A stretch of DNA of 16,732 nt from CAZDXJ01 sp050303615 (GTDB lineage Bacteria > Pseudomonadota > Gammaproteobacteria > Methylococcales > Methylomonadaceae): assembly GCA_050303615.1 (NCBI GenBank), contig JBNLCC010000149.1:1-16732 (forward strand), given 5' to 3'. The translations under genes and the position numbers were made by a program. The notes below the pieces were generated by a model. That model worked only from the letters and a program-made list of their open reading frames with translations, made no database searches and had not been told where the DNA came from. Numbering within the stretch: position 1 is the stretch's first letter; each line of letters starts with the position of its first letter. Below are positions 14,995 through 16,732 of this stretch, piece after piece.

Positions 14995-16732
14995 TCAATA
15001 ACTGAGTCTAATCCCGATTTGCGCTCCTCGGCCCGGCTCCGGCGCGAAGTTCCGCAAGTAAGAGGTCGAATTGCGGATATTTTCATTGAGTAGGTTATTG
15101 CCTTTCGCGAACAGCAATAATTCGGCATCCTGAAAAGCGTTGACTTTATAATTGGCGCCAACGTCCAGCAGGAAATAGCCCGCGGTTGAGGTTTCAAAGT
15201 CACCGGCGTGGGGTTGCGGGTCTGCGCGGGTAAAGCGCAGATAACTTGAGAGGCTGTCCCGGCTGTGATCCAGTTGCAGTCCGTAGCGTAAAGGCGGCAT
15301 GCGCGGTACGTCGCCGCCATTAACAAATTCGCCTCTGGTATAGTCGCTGAACAGCGTAAGATCCAGTATTCCGTAAGGGTTATCCATCATCGGAAATATC
15401 AGCTTGGCTTCATAGCCTTTAAAAATAGCGTTTCCCTGGGTACTGATCAGTACCGGCACACAGTCGATCACGCAAGGGTTACCCTCTTCATCGACAAACT
15501 CGCCATTGCGGGTCTGATAGATGTAATCGTTGGCCCAATTGTGGAACAGGTTGATTTCGGCGCGCAACCAGTTGCTCTCGAAACGGTAGCCCAGATCAAG
15601 GTTATAGGAGGTTTCTTCCTTGAGATTGATGTCGCCCCGCTCAAAGCTGCGCGTGGCGTCATGATAACCGTCGGAAAGCAATTCCTGTACTTGCGGAGCT
15701 CTCGATGAGCGGGTTACGGCCAGATTAAAGCTGTTGGCATTGTCGAGTTTCCATAATGCTGACATGGACGCGCTAACCGGCGTGTAGCTCAGTTGGGCCA
15801 TGCCTTCAGGATTGATGTCGGTTTGTTCCACACGGATCCCGATTTGGTAAGTGATCGCACCGACGTCAAAAGATTCCACCGCGAATACGCCGTAGCTGTT
15901 GATTTGTGAACGCGGAACAATGCTTTCACCGGTCAGTTTTTCAATCGCGTCGAAGTCGCTGGCGAGCGCCTGAAAGCCAATGATGCCGCGTAACGGCCCT
16001 AAATCCACATGGTTCAGTTCCAAACGTCCTTCATAGGTTCGATTAGTGAAAAAAGCACCGGGTTCGCCGTTGGCGATTTCGGTGTGCTGATAATCGGTAT
16101 AGCCGAACCGCGCGCGTAGTTTCTCGGCAAAACGGAACGGCGATTGCAGTTCGGTTTTGAAATCGTATTTCTTTTGCCGCAGGGCAATGCTGACGAATTC
16201 CTCGCCGGTACCGTCAGGGGCGATGCCGTAATTGTTGTTCAGACTGTTGAAAGACACGCCTGCGAACCCGGAGTCGCCGATCCAGGAAAGGCCCGCCGAA
16301 CCGCTTATGGCTTCTGCGCCGGTATTATTCAGATAGCCTTGGGGATTATCGACCACCTCCAGCGACGGGTTGGTGATCGAGACTTTGGCGGTGTCGATGC
16401 CGCGTCCCCCGATATCGAGATTATTATTATGGCGGTAAAAGCCGTCGAGGTGATACGCTATATTACCCATTCCGCCGTCCAGTTTCATTGCGGTGACGGT
16501 TTCGTTGGTGGTGGAATCGAAGCGTTGTTCCAGTGCTCCTTCCAGCTGTTTATCGGGCATCCGGTCAGGTATTCGGTTGTCGATGACATTGACTACGCCG
16601 CCTATTGCACCGCTTCCGTAAAGCAGGGTCGCCGGCCCGCGCAGCACTTCGATGCGTTCAGCCAGCAGCGGTTCTACGCTGGTGGCGTGATCCGGACTGA
16701 TCGCCGAGACATCGTTGCTGCCAATGCCGTTG
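14995..16732 (-). CDS. TonB-dependent outer-membrane receptor (N-terminus beyond window)
   Basis: The frame is open from the window edge to the stop at 14995, giving about 578 residues. The signal peptide, TonB box and first part of the plug lie outside. The visible plug has SAISPDHATSVEPLLAERIEVLRGPATLLYGSGAIGGVVNV, a hallmark of TonB-dependent receptor plugs. The GTG at 16645-16647 lies inside this motif and is not the start. The remaining chain alternates strands and loops of a 22-stranded barrel and ends IGIRLSY, a usual outer-membrane closing strand with a terminal aromatic. One loop holds a close cysteine pair (NPCVIDCVPV). The plug style is close to ZnuD-like receptors, but no His-rich zinc loop is visible, so the cargo is unknown. 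It is convergent with acetate kinase, with 182 bases between them. Confidence 0.9.
   Translation of the reverse strand, partial: NGIGSNDVSAISPDHATSVEPLLAERIEVLRGPATLLYGSGAIGGVVNVIDNRIPDRMPDKQLEGALEQRFDSTTNETVTAMKLDGGMGNIAYHLDGFYRHNNNLDIGGRGIDTAKVSITNPSLEVVDNPQGYLNNTGAEAISGSAGLSWIGDSGFAGVSFNSLNNNYGIAPDGTGEEFVSIALRQKKYDFKTELQSPFRFAEKLRARFGYTDYQHTEIANGEPGAFFTNRTYEGRLELNHVDLGPLRGIIGFQALASDFDAIEKLTGESIVPRSQINSYGVFAVESFDVGAITYQIGIRVEQTDINPEGMAQLSYTPVSASMSALWKLDNANSFNLAVTRSSRAPQVQELLSDGYHDATRSFERGDINLKEETSYNLDLGYRFESNWLRAEINLFHNWANDYIYQTRNGEFVDEEGNPCVIDCVPVLISTQGNAIFKGYEAKLIFPMMDNPYGILDLTLFSDYTRGEFVNGGDVPRMPPLRYGLQLDHSRDSLSSYLRFTRADPQPHAGDFETSTAGYFLLDVGANYKVNAFQDAELLLFAKGNNLLNENIRNSTSYLRNFAPEPGRGAQIGIRLSY

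Noticed and set aside
1..16732. CRISPR arrays, tRNA or rRNA genes, integrase/attachment sites and phage-defence gene clusters
   Set aside because: I looked for regularly spaced identical repeats, tRNA-like cloverleaf ends and defence-type proteins and saw none.

Overview
The window looks like chromosomal DNA of a Gram-negative gammaproteobacterium. It has a TolC/adaptor/RND envelope-spanning pump, a TonB-dependent outer-membrane receptor and Sec-exported periplasmic proteins. The phosphoketolase followed directly by acetate kinase, together with the general protein style, fits a type I methanotroph (Methylococcales). That placement is an inference from gene content, not a match to a known genome.

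Layout. Positions 1-63 hold the last 20 codons of a plus-strand gene. A gene-poor stretch follows to about 590, with a clear minus-strand intrinsic terminator (422-452) and a foldable segment next to it. A minus-strand gene (591-1367) encodes an exported calcium-binding-type protein with thrombospondin type 3 repeats. Positions 1368-2940 are AT-rich and nearly gene-free, apart from what looks like a decayed CDGSH-type iron-sulfur gene (about 2243-2648). Next is a minus-strand PhoX/DUF839-like secreted beta-propeller protein (2943-4241) with its own terminator. Divergent from it is a small plus-strand gene (4498-4767) resembling polyhydroxyalkanoic-acid-system proteins.

Positions 4902-10635 are one compact minus-strand efflux operon: outer-membrane channel, then periplasmic adaptor, then RND permease. 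Both gene junctions are 4-base ATGA overlaps. The divergent control region (10636-11173) holds a long imperfect inverted repeat and other symmetric elements. It leads into a plus-strand operon of phosphoketolase (11174-13555) and acetate kinase (13580-14812). Together these split sugar phosphates to acetyl phosphate and then make acetate and ATP, a route that avoids pyruvate decarboxylation. A convergent TonB-dependent receptor (14995 to the window end) is cut off at its N-terminus.

All major genes belong to recognisable families, and I did not find a clear undescribed multi-gene system. The items most worth a second look are non-coding: the folded region with terminator after the thrombospondin-repeat gene, and the roughly 96-base inverted-repeat element upstream of the phosphoketolase. 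The decayed iron-sulfur gene and a possible small ORF coupled to the RND permease stop codon come next.
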